Source of the DNA: Streptomyces aureocirculatus
Lineage (GTDB): Bacteria; Actinomycetota; Actinomycetes; Streptomycetales; Streptomycetaceae
Direction: 5' to 3'
Length of the DNA stretch: 45,188 nt
Assembly: GCF_000720475.1 (NCBI RefSeq)
Contig: NZ_JOAP01000057.1
Coordinates: 1-45,188 of the forward strand
Part shown: one piece after another, positions 1 through 8,560 of the stretch
How positions within the stretch are numbered: the first letter of the stretch is position 1
Layout of the letters: every line of letters starts with the position of its first letter
The notes under the pieces: model-generated
What the model was told of the DNA's origin: nothing
What the model saw: only the letters and a program-made list of their open reading frames with translations
Databases searched by the model: none
Made by a program: the position numbers and the translations under genes

Positions 1-70
1 CATACCGAAGGTCCTGCATCGCCTGCTCGATATCCGGGACCACGAAGCACACATGGTAGAAGGCAGTCAT
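1..70 (-). CDS. VOC (glyoxalase/bleomycin-resistance fold) protein, N-terminal fragment
   Basis: Only the first 23 codons lie in the window; the gene runs off the left edge. The ATG is at 70 and the visible residues (FYHVCFVVPDIEQAMQDL) match the usual first beta strand and helix of vicinal-oxygen-chelate proteins: an H-x-x-F/V-x-V-x-D-x-E pattern in which the His is normally the first metal ligand. The substrate cannot be inferred. The start codon overlaps the TGA of an upstream open frame (ATGA), so it may once have been, or still be, translationally coupled. A chance resemblance is possible because the piece is so short. Confidence 0.6.
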   Translation of the reverse strand, partial: MTAFYHVCFVVPDIEQAMQDLRY

Positions 71-255
71 TCACCCATGATCGAGCACGTCACCCCAGAG
101 GCCCAGAGCTTAAAGAACAAGCTGAGGAGTCGGGCGACGGCTGCGCTGTTGCCGACGGAGTCGGCGGAGCGCATCGTGTCGACCAGTTCGACGGCGAAGG
201 CGTGGACGTCGGCCTCCGGCAGGAAGCGATCGCCCGCAAGAGGGACCCGCGCCGA
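67..255 (-). pseudogene. Possible decayed small gene just upstream of the VOC gene
   Basis: On the minus strand a frame reads DRFLPEADVHAFAVELVDT, then MRSADSVGNSAAVARLLS, then a less protein-like tail, and stops at 67-69, overlapping the ATG of the VOC gene. The acidic, amphipathic composition looks like real protein and resembles small Streptomyces hypothetical proteins of antitoxin-like size (from memory, unverified). There is no ATG or GTG with a ribosome binding site in a sensible place, and the sequence after LLS degenerates. I therefore treat it as a truncated or frameshifted remnant. It could also be a chance frame. Confidence 0.3.
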
Positions 256-283
256 GCGATGGATCCGGAGCGGGGGGCGGAGC

Positions 284-958
284 CTAGAGCTCCGGTGGGC
301 CGCCCAGATCCCACGCCTCCCACATCGCCCCCGCGAACGCCGCCGCCAGCTTCCGTTCGCCCTGTTCGTTGGGGTGGGTGCCGTCGTACGTGTCCAGGTG
401 GATGTCGTACGCGGGCGGTGGCGAGGCCAGGAGGAGGGCGGAGGAGGACGTGTCCAGGTCGGCGACCGTCTTGGCCAGGAGTTCGTTGAAGCGGGTGACC
501 TCGCTCGCGAAGGCGGGCTCCGTGTCGGCGCGGATGTTCGGTATCACCGGCAGGACGGCGACGGCGATCCGCGGGTTGGCGGAACGGGCCTCGGCGACGA
601 AGCGGCGTACGTTCTGCGCGGTCTGCTCGGCGTTGGTGTAGAAGCCGAGGTCGATCAGGCCGAGGGAGACCAGGAGGACGTCCGCGCGGTGCGCGCTGAC
701 GGCGTCGGCGATCAGCGGGGTCAGGTGCGACCAGCCCTCGCCCCACCCCGCCAAGTGCCGCCTCGGGAAGTCCGGTTGGGCGTACTCGTAGGACGTCGCG
801 TCGTCCGTGGCCTTGTCGTGCATGGCCTCCCGCGGGCCGACGATCTTGAACGGGGCGCCGTACGCGGCGCACAGGTGCCGCCACATCCAGTAGCGCCAGG
901 TGTGCTCCCCGGCGCTGCCGATGGTCATCGAGTCGCCGACGAACATGAACCTGAGCAT
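284..958 (-). CDS. SGNH/GDSL-family hydrolase
   Basis: A 224-residue predicted esterase/lipase-type hydrolase of the SGNH superfamily. The block I motif FVGDSMTIG puts the nucleophile at Ser10, and the C-terminal YDGTHPNEQG supplies the Asp192/His195 pair of the catalytic triad. The family's oxyanion Asn normally sits in a G-x-N-D block; here that region (residues 99-103) reads LGLID, so the Asn is replaced. I chose the ATG at 958 because it puts the GDS motif at residues 8-10 as in intracellular family members; longer upstream frames add low-quality sequence. There is no signal peptide. It is divergent from the secreted protein gene at 1071, sharing a 112-bp promoter region. Confidence 0.88.
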   Translation of the reverse strand: MLRFMFVGDSMTIGSAGEHTWRYWMWRHLCAAYGAPFKIVGPREAMHDKATDDATSYEYAQPDFPRRHLAGWGEGWSHLTPLIADAVSAHRADVLLVSLGLIDLGFYTNAEQTAQNVRRFVAEARSANPRIAVAVLPVIPNIRADTEPAFASEVTRFNELLAKTVADLDTSSSALLLASPPPAYDIHLDTYDGTHPNEQGERKLAAAFAGAMWEAWDLGGPPEL

Positions 959-1070
959 CCGCTCATCATCGCGTGCGCGGCAGGGGTCCGAACGCCCCGC
1001 CGGGTGTGAGGATGAGCACGCCCCGCGATCATCCGGTCGCAGCCGCCGCGCGGATGGCACGCTTGACGCC

Positions 1071-2081
1071 ATGCGCTCGCTTCCGCCGGTCGTCCCCGGT
1101 GCCGCCACCGCCGTCGCCCTGTGCACGGTGCTCGCCCTGACCGCCCCCGCGGCCCACGCCGACGGCAAGCCCGGCAACGACGGGTTCACCATCGAGGACC
1201 CCCGCATCACCGAGTCCAGCGGACTCGTCGCGTCCCGCGCGCACCCCGGCGTCTACTGGACCCACAACGACCAGGACAAGGGCGCCTTCCTGTACGCGGT
1301 CGACAGCAGGACAGGCAAGACCGTCGCCACGATCACGATGACCGGTGTCGGAACGCCGCGGGATGTCGAGGCGATCTCCATGGGCCCCGACGGCGATCTT
1401 TACGTCGGCGACATCGGCGACAACCTCGGCGGCAAGTGGTCCTTCGTGTGGGTCTACAAGCTGCCCGAGCCCAAGGAGCTGAAGGACCAGAAGATCCGTG
1501 CCACGCAGTACGTCGTGAAGTATTCCGACGGGCCGCGCGACGCCGAGGCCCTGATGGTCCACCCGAAGACCGGGCGCGTCTACATCGCGGACAAGAAGGA
1601 GGACGGCGGCAGCCTGTACGAAGGGCCGCCGATCGCGCGGATGTCGACCTCCAGGCCCAACATCTTCAAGCGTGTCGCCGCCACCGACCTGTGGGTCACC
1701 GACGGCGCCTTCTCACCCAACGGCAAACAGCTCGCCCTGCGCGGCTACTTCGGCGGTGTCGCCTTCCGCTGGGAGGGCGCGGGGAAGATCAAGCGCGAGG
1801 GGCGGCTGAGCGTTCCGCTTCAGCGCCAGGGCGAGTCCGTCGCCTACAGCCCGGACGGCACTCGGCTGATGTACGGCACCGAGGGCCAGGCCGGCGACGT
1901 CGAGCCGGTCGACGTCAAGGGCGCGGGGCGGCCCGCCGGGGCGGGGGACGACGCGGGCGGCGACAGCGACGGAGGAAACGAAGGGATCAGCGGCAACTAC
2001 AAGAAGGGCATCCTCGTGGCGGGTGCCGCGCTGCTGGCCGTCCTCGGCCTGAAGCGGTTGTTCCGGCGTTCGGGGGGATAG
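1071..2081 (+). CDS. Exported beta-propeller-like protein with C-terminal membrane anchor
   Basis: A 336-residue protein with a Sec signal peptide (hydrophobic core about 10-25, likely cleavage after AHA at residue 30). The body has WD40/NHL-like strands such as SSGLVASRAHPGVYWTHND, AISMGPDGDLYVGDIGDN, GAFSPNGKQLALRGY and VAYSPDGTRLMYGTE, which fits a propeller displayed outside the cell. A Gly/Asp-rich linker is followed by one C-terminal membrane segment (about 313-327) and a basic tail (KRLFRR). This is a stop-transfer topology like that of sortase substrates, but no LPXTG motif is visible. The ATG at 1071 gives the only well-formed signal peptide. The ligand or enzymatic role is unknown. 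The gene ends directly against a tandem-repeat block. Confidence 0.85.
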   Translation: MRSLPPVVPGAATAVALCTVLALTAPAAHADGKPGNDGFTIEDPRITESSGLVASRAHPGVYWTHNDQDKGAFLYAVDSRTGKTVATITMTGVGTPRDVEAISMGPDGDLYVGDIGDNLGGKWSFVWVYKLPEPKELKDQKIRATQYVVKYSDGPRDAEALMVHPKTGRVYIADKKEDGGSLYEGPPIARMSTSRPNIFKRVAATDLWVTDGAFSPNGKQLALRGYFGGVAFRWEGAGKIKREGRLSVPLQRQGESVAYSPDGTRLMYGTEGQAGDVEPVDVKGAGRPAGAGDDAGGDSDGGNEGISGNYKKGILVAGAALLAVLGLKRLFRRSGG

Positions 2082-2240
2082 TCCCTCCAGTACGGGAAGC
2101 TCCCTCCAGTGCGGGAAGCTCCCTCCAGAGCGGGAAGCTCCCTCCAGTGCGAGAAACTCCCTCCAGTGCGGGAAACAGTCCCTCCAGTACGGGGGGACAG
2201 TCCCGCCAGCACGGGGGGACAGTCCCTCCAGCAGCCGGGG
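2082..2240. repeat. Tandem repeats, seven full 19-22 bp units plus one partial
   Basis: Units begin TCCCTCCAG and follow in register at 2082, 2101, 2120, 2139 (19 bp each), 2158 (21 bp), 2179 and 2201 (22 bp), with a partial copy at 2223. Early units end in CGGGAAGC; later units end in CGGGGGGACAG, which creates GGGAC-A-GTCCC palindromes across unit borders. The block fills the gap between two convergent genes. Possible roles are transcription termination or protein/RNA structure binding; the gradual change of unit along the array suggests slippage and recombination rather than selection for one exact site. It is not a CRISPR array because the units are contiguous, with no spacers. Confidence 0.9.
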
Positions 2241-2245
2241 TGCGT

Positions 2246-3037
2246 TCAGCGTCCGAGGCGGTACGTTCCCGGCGTACGCCCCATCGTGCGGCTGAACGTG
2301 TCGATGAACGCACTGGTCGTCGCCCACCCGCACGCCCGCCCCGCCGCGCTGACGCTCGCCCCCTCCGCGAGCAGCACCATCGCGCGAAAGACCCGGACGT
2401 TCGTCCGCCACTGCGGATACGTCATGCCGAACTCCGTCCGGAAAAGACGGGCCAGCGTGCGCTCGCTCACGCCCACGCTCCTGGCCAGCCAGGCGGCCGT
2501 GCGCGGCTGCCGCAGATCGTCGGTCACAAGGGCGCACGCCCGCCGCAGCAGCGGGTTGTCGGGGGCGGGCAGCGCCAGCGGTTCCACCAGGGCCCGGCGC
2601 AGCCGGTCCCGCAGCACGGCGCGCAGCCTGCGGGCCTCGGGGCGCGGCAGGGACGGTTCGCTGCACGCGATGACCAGCTCGCGGACCAGGGCGTCCACGG
2701 CCACCACGACCGGACCCGCGGACCGCACGAGCACGTCGTCGACGGCGAAGGCGAGCGTGTGCACGGAGCTGTGCCCGTGCACCCGGTGCTCGTGCCAGAC
2801 GCCCGCGGGGATCCAGACGGCCCGCGCGCTGGACGCCACGAAGGACGCCTCGCCCGTCCGCACCGCGAGCACCCCGGCACTGACGTAGAGGAGCTGGTGG
2901 CAGTCGTGCCGGTGGCGGCCGATGACCTCGCCCGCGAGGTGGTCGTGCGTCGTGCTCCAGGGCTCCGCCGCCACCGTCCCGAGTTCCGCGGCCGACTCGG
3001 TGCCCACCACACCCACACCTTGTCCGTTCTGCGACAT
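2246..3037 (-). CDS. AraC-family transcriptional regulator with cupin sensor domain
   Basis: A 263-residue regulator. Residues about 25-105 form a cupin-type sensing domain (HRHDCHQLLYVSAGVL, WIPAGVWHEHRVHG). Residues about 165-263 form the double HTH of the AraC family (TAAWLARSVGVSERTLARLF, then CGWATTSAFIDTFSRTMGRT, then the usual PGTYR end). The domain order and length fit a one-component effector-sensing regulator. The ATG at 3037 lies just upstream of the cupin strands; longer in-frame extensions run into the neighbouring exporter gene and were rejected. It is divergent from the MFS exporter at 3093 with only 55 bp between starts, so it most likely controls that exporter and itself. The effector is unknown. 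Confidence 0.9.
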   Translation of the reverse strand: MSQNGQGVGVVGTESAAELGTVAAEPWSTTHDHLAGEVIGRHRHDCHQLLYVSAGVLAVRTGEASFVASSARAVWIPAGVWHEHRVHGHSSVHTLAFAVDDVLVRSAGPVVVAVDALVRELVIACSEPSLPRPEARRLRAVLRDRLRRALVEPLALPAPDNPLLRRACALVTDDLRQPRTAAWLARSVGVSERTLARLFRTEFGMTYPQWRTNVRVFRAMVLLAEGASVSAAGRACGWATTSAFIDTFSRTMGRTPGTYRLGR

Positions 3038-3092
3038 ACGACGGCAGATTAACGGAAGCGGGGCACGGCGGGGCTCTGCCAGCGTGGTCGCC

Positions 3093-4460
3093 ATGCCCGC
3101 ACCGACGCCCCCGCCCCCGCCGACGCCCACGCCTCCACCCCTGAAGTCCCGGCTCGCCGCCGGGCTGCGTGGCGTCGCCCTCGACACCCGCCCGCTGGCC
3201 GACCCCGTCTTCCGGCGTCTGCTCCTCGGGCAGAGCGCGGCGTACGTCGGCACCATGGTCACCGCCGTCACCATCCCGGTGCAGGTGTACGCGCTGTCGC
3301 GGTCGTCGCTCGCCGTGGGCCTCACGGGCCTCGCCGGGCTCGTGCCCCTGGTGGTGTTCGGCCTGTACGGCGGCGCACTCGCCGACCGGTTCGACCGGCG
3401 GGTGCTGTATCTGGCGTCGGCGTTCGTCACGTGGGCGACCACGCTCGCCCTGCTGGTCCAGGCGCTCGCCGATGTGCGCTCGGTCCCGCTGATCCTCGGC
3501 CTCGTCGCCGTCCAGGCCGGCGCGTTCGCGGTGTCGTCCGCCGCCCGGGGCGCGATCATCCCCCGGGTGGTGGCCCCGGACCTGGTGCCCGCGGCGAACA
3601 CCCTGTACTTCACCGCGGGCAACGTCGGGCAGGTCGCGGGGCCCCTCGTGGCGGGCCTCCTGATCGGCCTCCCGAACGGCTACTGCTGGGCGTACGCGGC
3701 CGACGCCGTGCTGTTCTCCCTGCTCCTGTACTCGGCCGTCCGCCTGCCCCCGGTCAAACCGGCCGGAGGATCCGCCTCCCGGCCCGGCGGACTGCGCCAG
3801 GTCTTCGACGGGCTGCGGTTCATCGCCGCCGCCCCGGTGCTCTGGATGTCCTTCGCGGTCGACATCGCGGCGATGACGCTCGCCATGCCCACGGCGCTGT
3901 TCCCGGAAGCGGCGCACGTCCGCTTCGGCGGCGGGGTGGGGCTGCTGTACTCGGCCATCGCCGTCGGCTCCGTCGTCGCGGGCCTCTTCAGCGGCTGGAT
4001 CGGACGCGTACGCCGCCAGGGCCGGGCGCTCGCCCTGGCCGTCACCGCCTGGGCCGCGGCCGTCGCGCTCGCGGGCACCGTCCACCACCTCGCCGCCGCC
4101 GCGGCCCTCCTCGCCCTGGCCGGGGCTGCGGACCTCGTCAGCGCGGTCTACCGCCAGACGATCCTCCAGACCTACGCACCCGACGCGATGCGCGGCCGGC
4201 TCCAGGGCGTCTTCACCGTCGTCGTCGCGGGCGGGCCGCGCCTCGGGGACCTGCGTGCCGGTGCCATGGCCACCGCCACCGGCCTCGGCGTCGCGTGGTC
4301 GGGCAGCGCACTGCTCTGCGTGGTCGTGGTCATGGCGGGCGCGCTGCTCGTGCGGCCGTTCTGGCGCTACGACGTGACCTCGGGCCCTGCTTCCCGCGCG
4401 CGCTCCGCCACCAGCACGTCGAGCCCGTCCAGAAGGCGCTGCAGCCCGAACTCGAAGTGA
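3093..4460 (+). CDS. MFS exporter (EntS/MFS_3-like)
   Basis: A 455-residue integral membrane protein with about twelve hydrophobic segments. It carries an MFS motif A region (GGALADRFDRRVLYL) after segment 2 and the pattern RGRLQGVFTVVVAGGPRLGDLRAG near segment 10, typical of the enterobactin-exporter-like MFS_3 group. The N terminus is Pro/Thr-rich and cytosolic. The ATG at 3093 precedes this tail. The likely role is efflux of a small molecule, controlled by the divergent AraC gene. The coding frame passes the natural family end (about FWRYD) and continues about 30 residues antisense into the convergent TetR gene, an overlap of 94 bp, suggesting loss of an original stop codon. Confidence 0.9.
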   Translation: MPAPTPPPPPTPTPPPLKSRLAAGLRGVALDTRPLADPVFRRLLLGQSAAYVGTMVTAVTIPVQVYALSRSSLAVGLTGLAGLVPLVVFGLYGGALADRFDRRVLYLASAFVTWATTLALLVQALADVRSVPLILGLVAVQAGAFAVSSAARGAIIPRVVAPDLVPAANTLYFTAGNVGQVAGPLVAGLLIGLPNGYCWAYAADAVLFSLLLYSAVRLPPVKPAGGSASRPGGLRQVFDGLRFIAAAPVLWMSFAVDIAAMTLAMPTALFPEAAHVRFGGGVGLLYSAIAVGSVVAGLFSGWIGRVRRQGRALALAVTAWAAAVALAGTVHHLAAAAALLALAGAADLVSAVYRQTILQTYAPDAMRGRLQGVFTVVVAGGPRLGDLRAGAMATATGLGVAWSGSALLCVVVVMAGALLVRPFWRYDVTSGPASRARSATSTSSPSRRRCSPNSK

Positions 4461-5140
4461 TCGAAGTCCATGCCGAACGCGTCCTCGGAGAGCCCCGCGA
4501 TCAGCGGATAGCGGCCGCTCTCCATGGCCCGCTCCAGGACCGGGAGCTGCGCCTGCCAGAACGCCTCGTCCGACAGTTGCGACTCCTTGGCGGCCTGCGC
4601 CGCCTGCACCTGGGTGCGCGCGACCCCGGACACGTACCCCTCGACCATCACGAGGACCGAGATCAACTCGGGGTCGCTCAGGCCCATCGGCTTGATGTAC
4701 GTCAGGAGCTTCTCCAGACCGCCGAGCGCGCTGGGGCCGAGCACCGGCCGCGTCTGGTTGACCTGGAGCAGCCAGGGGTGGTCGCGGTACTGCTGGAGGG
4801 TCTCGCGTCCGTACGCCTCCACGGCCGCGCGCCAGCCGCCGCGGAAGGACTCCTCGTCGTCGGTGGGCGCCTGCACGTGATTGAGCATCAGGTCGAGCAG
4901 CTCGGCCTTGCCGGGGACGTAGCGGTACAGCGACATCGTGCCCGTGCCCAGCTCGGTCGACAGACGGCGCATGGAGACCGCGGCGATGCCCTCGGCGTCC
5001 GCGAGGCGCACGGCGGCCTCGGTGATCCGCTCCAGGGTCAGGGCGGGTTTGGGCCCGCGTGTGGGGCGCTCGCCGCTGCCCCACAACAGTTCCAGGCTGC
5101 GTGTGACATCGCCGCTGCCGCTGGTCTCCGAGGTCGCCAT
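4367..5140 (-). CDS. TetR-family repressor of the adjacent ABC exporter
   Basis: A 257-residue TetR-type regulator. The HTH lies at about residues 35-80 (RITEAAVRLADAEGIAAVSM, then LGTGTMSLYRYVPGKAELLD), in the TetR branch that has Gly-Thr-Gly-x-x-S-L-Y-R-Y in the recognition helix. The larger C-terminal ligand/dimer domain (TetR_C type) follows. The ATG at 5140 is preceded in frame by a GTG two codons upstream, so the exact start is uncertain by a few residues. The gene is divergent from the DrrA/DrrB-like operon, whose promoter carries three operator-like repeats, a classic repressor/efflux arrangement. The inducer is probably a drug-like substrate of the exporter (inference). Confidence 0.9.
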   Translation of the reverse strand: MATSETSGSGDVTRSLELLWGSGERPTRGPKPALTLERITEAAVRLADAEGIAAVSMRRLSTELGTGTMSLYRYVPGKAELLDLMLNHVQAPTDDEESFRGGWRAAVEAYGRETLQQYRDHPWLLQVNQTRPVLGPSALGGLEKLLTYIKPMGLSDPELISVLVMVEGYVSGVARTQVQAAQAAKESQLSDEAFWQAQLPVLERAMESGRYPLIAGLSEDAFGMDFDHFEFGLQRLLDGLDVLVAERAREAGPEVTS

Positions 5141-5158
5141 GGCTCTCACGATAAGCCC

Positions 5159-5224
5159 TTGGACGGAAACTGGGTACGGTGTACTCTCTATTGGGTACGG
5201 TGTACTCAGGTGCATGGTGTACTC
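5159..5224 (+). promoter_or_regulatory. Promoter with triple operator upstream of the DrrAB-like exporter
   Basis: A plausible sigma-70-type promoter is TTGGAC (5159-5164), a 17-bp spacer and TACTCT (5182-5187). Overlapping it are two exact copies of TGGGTACGGTGTACTC at 5171-5186 and 5192-5207 (21 bp apart) and a third degenerate copy GCATGGTGTACTC at 5212-5224. Each contains the imperfect palindrome GTAC-GGT-GTAC. Two turns of helix between the first two copies would place repressor dimers on the same face. The divergent TetR protein is the obvious candidate binder. The third copy also contains an ATG in frame with the ABC gene. Confidence 0.75.
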
Positions 5225-5240
5225 AGTTCCTGGAGGGGCA

Positions 5241-6227
5241 GTGAACAGCGCAGAACACGCGGTCCGGGCCCGTGGCCTGGTGAAGAGATACGGCGACAAG
5301 CGGGCCCTTGACGGCTTCGACCTGACCGTGGAACACGGCACGGTGCACGGCCTGCTCGGCCCGAACGGCGCGGGCAAGACCACGGCGGTGCGCATCCTCG
5401 CGACGCTGCTCAGGCTCGACGGCGGCCGGGCCGAGGTGGGCGGGGTGGACGTCGTGCGCGACGCCCGCGCCGTCCGCGGCCGCATCGGCCTCACCGGTCA
5501 GTACGCGGCGGTGGACGAGATCCTCACCGGGCGGCAGAACCTGGAGATGTTCGGCCGCCTCTTCCACCTCGGCGGCGGGCAGGCGGCTCGGCGCGCGGCG
5601 GAACTCCTGGAGCAGTTCGACCTGACGGCCGCCGCCGACAAGGGCGCGGGCCAGTACAGCGGCGGCATGCGGCGCCGCCTCGACCTCGCCGCCTCGATGA
5701 TCCTCGCCCCGTCCGTGCTGTTCCTGGACGAGCCGACGACCGGCCTCGACCCGCGCAGCCGCAGCGAGGTCTGGGAGTCCGTACGGTCCCTGGTGGCGAG
5801 TGGAACGAGCGTTCTGCTCACCACGCAGTATCTGGAGGAGGCCGACAGGCTCGCCTCCCGCATCACCGTCATCGACCAGGGCCGGGCCATCGCCGACGAC
5901 ACCCCCGACGGCCTGAAGGCGACCGTCGGCAGCAGTCATCTGGAAGTCGTGGTCACCGAGGCCGCGGACCTGCCGGCCGTGGTGAAGGCCGTCGCGCGGG
6001 TCGCGGACGGCGAGCCGGAGACGGTCGACGCGGAGCGCCGCGTGCAGGCCGCGGTCACCGACCGCGTGGCGGCGCTCACCGACGTCGCCCGCACCCTCCA
6101 GGACGAGGGCATCGCCGTGGAGGACATCGGCCTGCGACGGCCGAGCCTGGACGACGTGTTCCTGCGGCTCACGGGGGACAGGCCCGCGGAGGAGTCCGCG
6201 GGCGACGAGACGGGAGCCGCGGCATGA
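5241..6227 (+). CDS. ABC exporter ATP-binding protein, DrrA-like
   Basis: A 328-residue ATPase of the daunorubicin-resistance (DrrA) group, energising export of hydrophobic drugs or lipids at the membrane together with the next gene. Walker [10 protein letters not shown] is at residues 40-48, the Q-loop region [11 protein letters not shown] follows, the signature is [11 protein letters not shown], Walker B is [12 protein letters not shown], and the switch His is replaced by Gln in [11 protein letters not shown], which is usual for DrrA-type proteins. The C-terminal extension with [14 protein letters not shown] is also typical. GTG 5241 is chosen because GGAGG (5232-5236) lies just upstream; an in-frame ATG at 5214 lies inside the third operator repeat. 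The stop overlaps the permease start (ATGA). Confidence 0.93.
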   Translation: MNSAEHAVRARGLVKRYGDKRALDGFDLTVEHGTVHGLLGPNGAGKTTAVRILATLLRLDGGRAEVGGVDVVRDARAVRGRIGLTGQYAAVDEILTGRQNLEMFGRLFHLGGGQAARRAAELLEQFDLTAAADKGAGQYSGGMRRRLDLAASMILAPSVLFLDEPTTGLDPRSRSEVWESVRSLVASGTSVLLTTQYLEEADRLASRITVIDQGRAIADDTPDGLKATVGSSHLEVVVTEAADLPAVVKAVARVADGEPETVDAERRVQAAVTDRVAALTDVARTLQDEGIAVEDIGLRRPSLDDVFLRLTGDRPAEESAGDETGAAA

Positions 6228-7069
6228 GTGACGTCACAACGACCGGCGGGATCGCGCCGGTGACCCCCGTACCGCACGGGCGGGCCTACTGGGCGGTCGC
6301 CGACACCCTCAACATCACCCGCCGCTACCTCACGCACTTCCGGCGCCAGCCCATCAACATCGCCTGGCAGCTCGGCTTCCCCATCATCAGCGTGCTCCTG
6401 TACGGCTTCGTCTTCGGCGAGGCGATGAAGGTGCCGGGCGGCGAGGGCGACTACAAGGACTTCCTGATGCCAGGCATGTTCGTGATGACGATGGCCTTCG
6501 GCTTCATGAACACCGCGATGGGCGTCGTCACGGACGCCTCCAAGGGCGTCATCGACCGCTTCCGCTCCATGCCCATGGCGCCCTCCGCGGTGTCGGCGGG
6601 GCGCGGCCTCTCCGACATCGTCGTGGCCTGCGCGGAGTTGACGATCCTCGCGCTGACGGCCGTCGCGATCGGCTGGCGCCCGGACAACGGCGTCCTGAAC
6701 GCGATCGCCGCGTTCGCGCTGCTCCTCCTGCTCCGCTTCAGCCTGATCTGGGTGGGCGTCTGGCTCGGCCTGGTGGTGCCGACCCCGGAGGCGGCGGGCG
6801 GCCTCTACGCCGTCGCGTTCCCGCTCACCATGATCTCCAGCGTGTTCGTGGCACCGTCCCTGATGCCGGACTGGCTGGCGCCGATCGCCGCCTGGAACCC
6901 GGTGTCGTCCACGGGTACGGCGGCCCGCGAGCTCTTCGGCAACCCGGGCGCGGGCGGGTCGAGCTGGGTGGAGCAGAACGCGGTGCTGATGGGGGTGGTG
7001 TGGCCGCTGGTGGTGACGGCGGTGTTCCTGCCGCTCGCGGTACGGAGGTTCAAGCGCCTGAGCCGCTGA
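6224..7069 (+). CDS. ABC exporter permease, DrrB-like
   Basis: A 281-residue ABC-2-type permease with six predicted membrane segments and the conserved early motif [20 protein letters not shown], followed by [19 protein letters not shown] and the loop around [17 protein letters not shown] that contacts the ATPase. The start ATG overlaps the TGA of the ATPase gene, so the two are translationally coupled, as expected for a two-protein exporter. It would form the membrane channel of a TetR-controlled drug efflux system. The substrate is not predictable from sequence. It converges on serC across a strong hairpin terminator. Confidence 0.93.
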   Translation: MSDVTTTGGIAPVTPVPHGRAYWAVADTLNITRRYLTHFRRQPINIAWQLGFPIISVLLYGFVFGEAMKVPGGEGDYKDFLMPGMFVMTMAFGFMNTAMGVVTDASKGVIDRFRSMPMAPSAVSAGRGLSDIVVACAELTILALTAVAIGWRPDNGVLNAIAAFALLLLLRFSLIWVGVWLGLVVPTPEAAGGLYAVAFPLTMISSVFVAPSLMPDWLAPIAAWNPVSSTGTAARELFGNPGAGGSSWVEQNAVLMGVVWPLVVTAVFLPLAVRRFKRLSR

Positions 7070-7097
7070 CGCGGTGTGCCCTGTAGGGGGTGTAGGG

Positions 7098-7150
7098 GTA
7101 CGGGGACGGGCCCGGGTACGCGCGCTGCGTACCCGGGCCCGTCCCCGTAC
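7098..7150. terminator. Bidirectional terminator, perfect 24-bp stem
   Basis: The arms at 7098-7121 and 7127-7150 are exact reverse complements over 24 bp, with a 5-base loop (GCGCT). The hairpin sits between the convergent stops of the ABC permease (7069) and serC (7181), so it can end transcription from both sides. There is no clear U-tract, as is common in Streptomyces. Confidence 0.9.
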
Positions 7151-7180
7151 CTGTATTCGTCCTCGTACCCGTACTGACCG

Positions 7181-8560
<1,380 letters not shown>

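Noticed and set aside
2082..2240. Possible CRISPR array
   Set aside because: Units are directly adjacent with no unique spacers and drift in sequence; no cas genes are present.
1713..5084. Very long minus-strand open frame of over 1,100 codons
   Set aside because: It runs antisense or out of frame through the propeller, AraC, MFS and TetR genes, and its translation is Arg/Gly/Ala-rich without domains. It is a codon-bias shadow of GC-rich genes.
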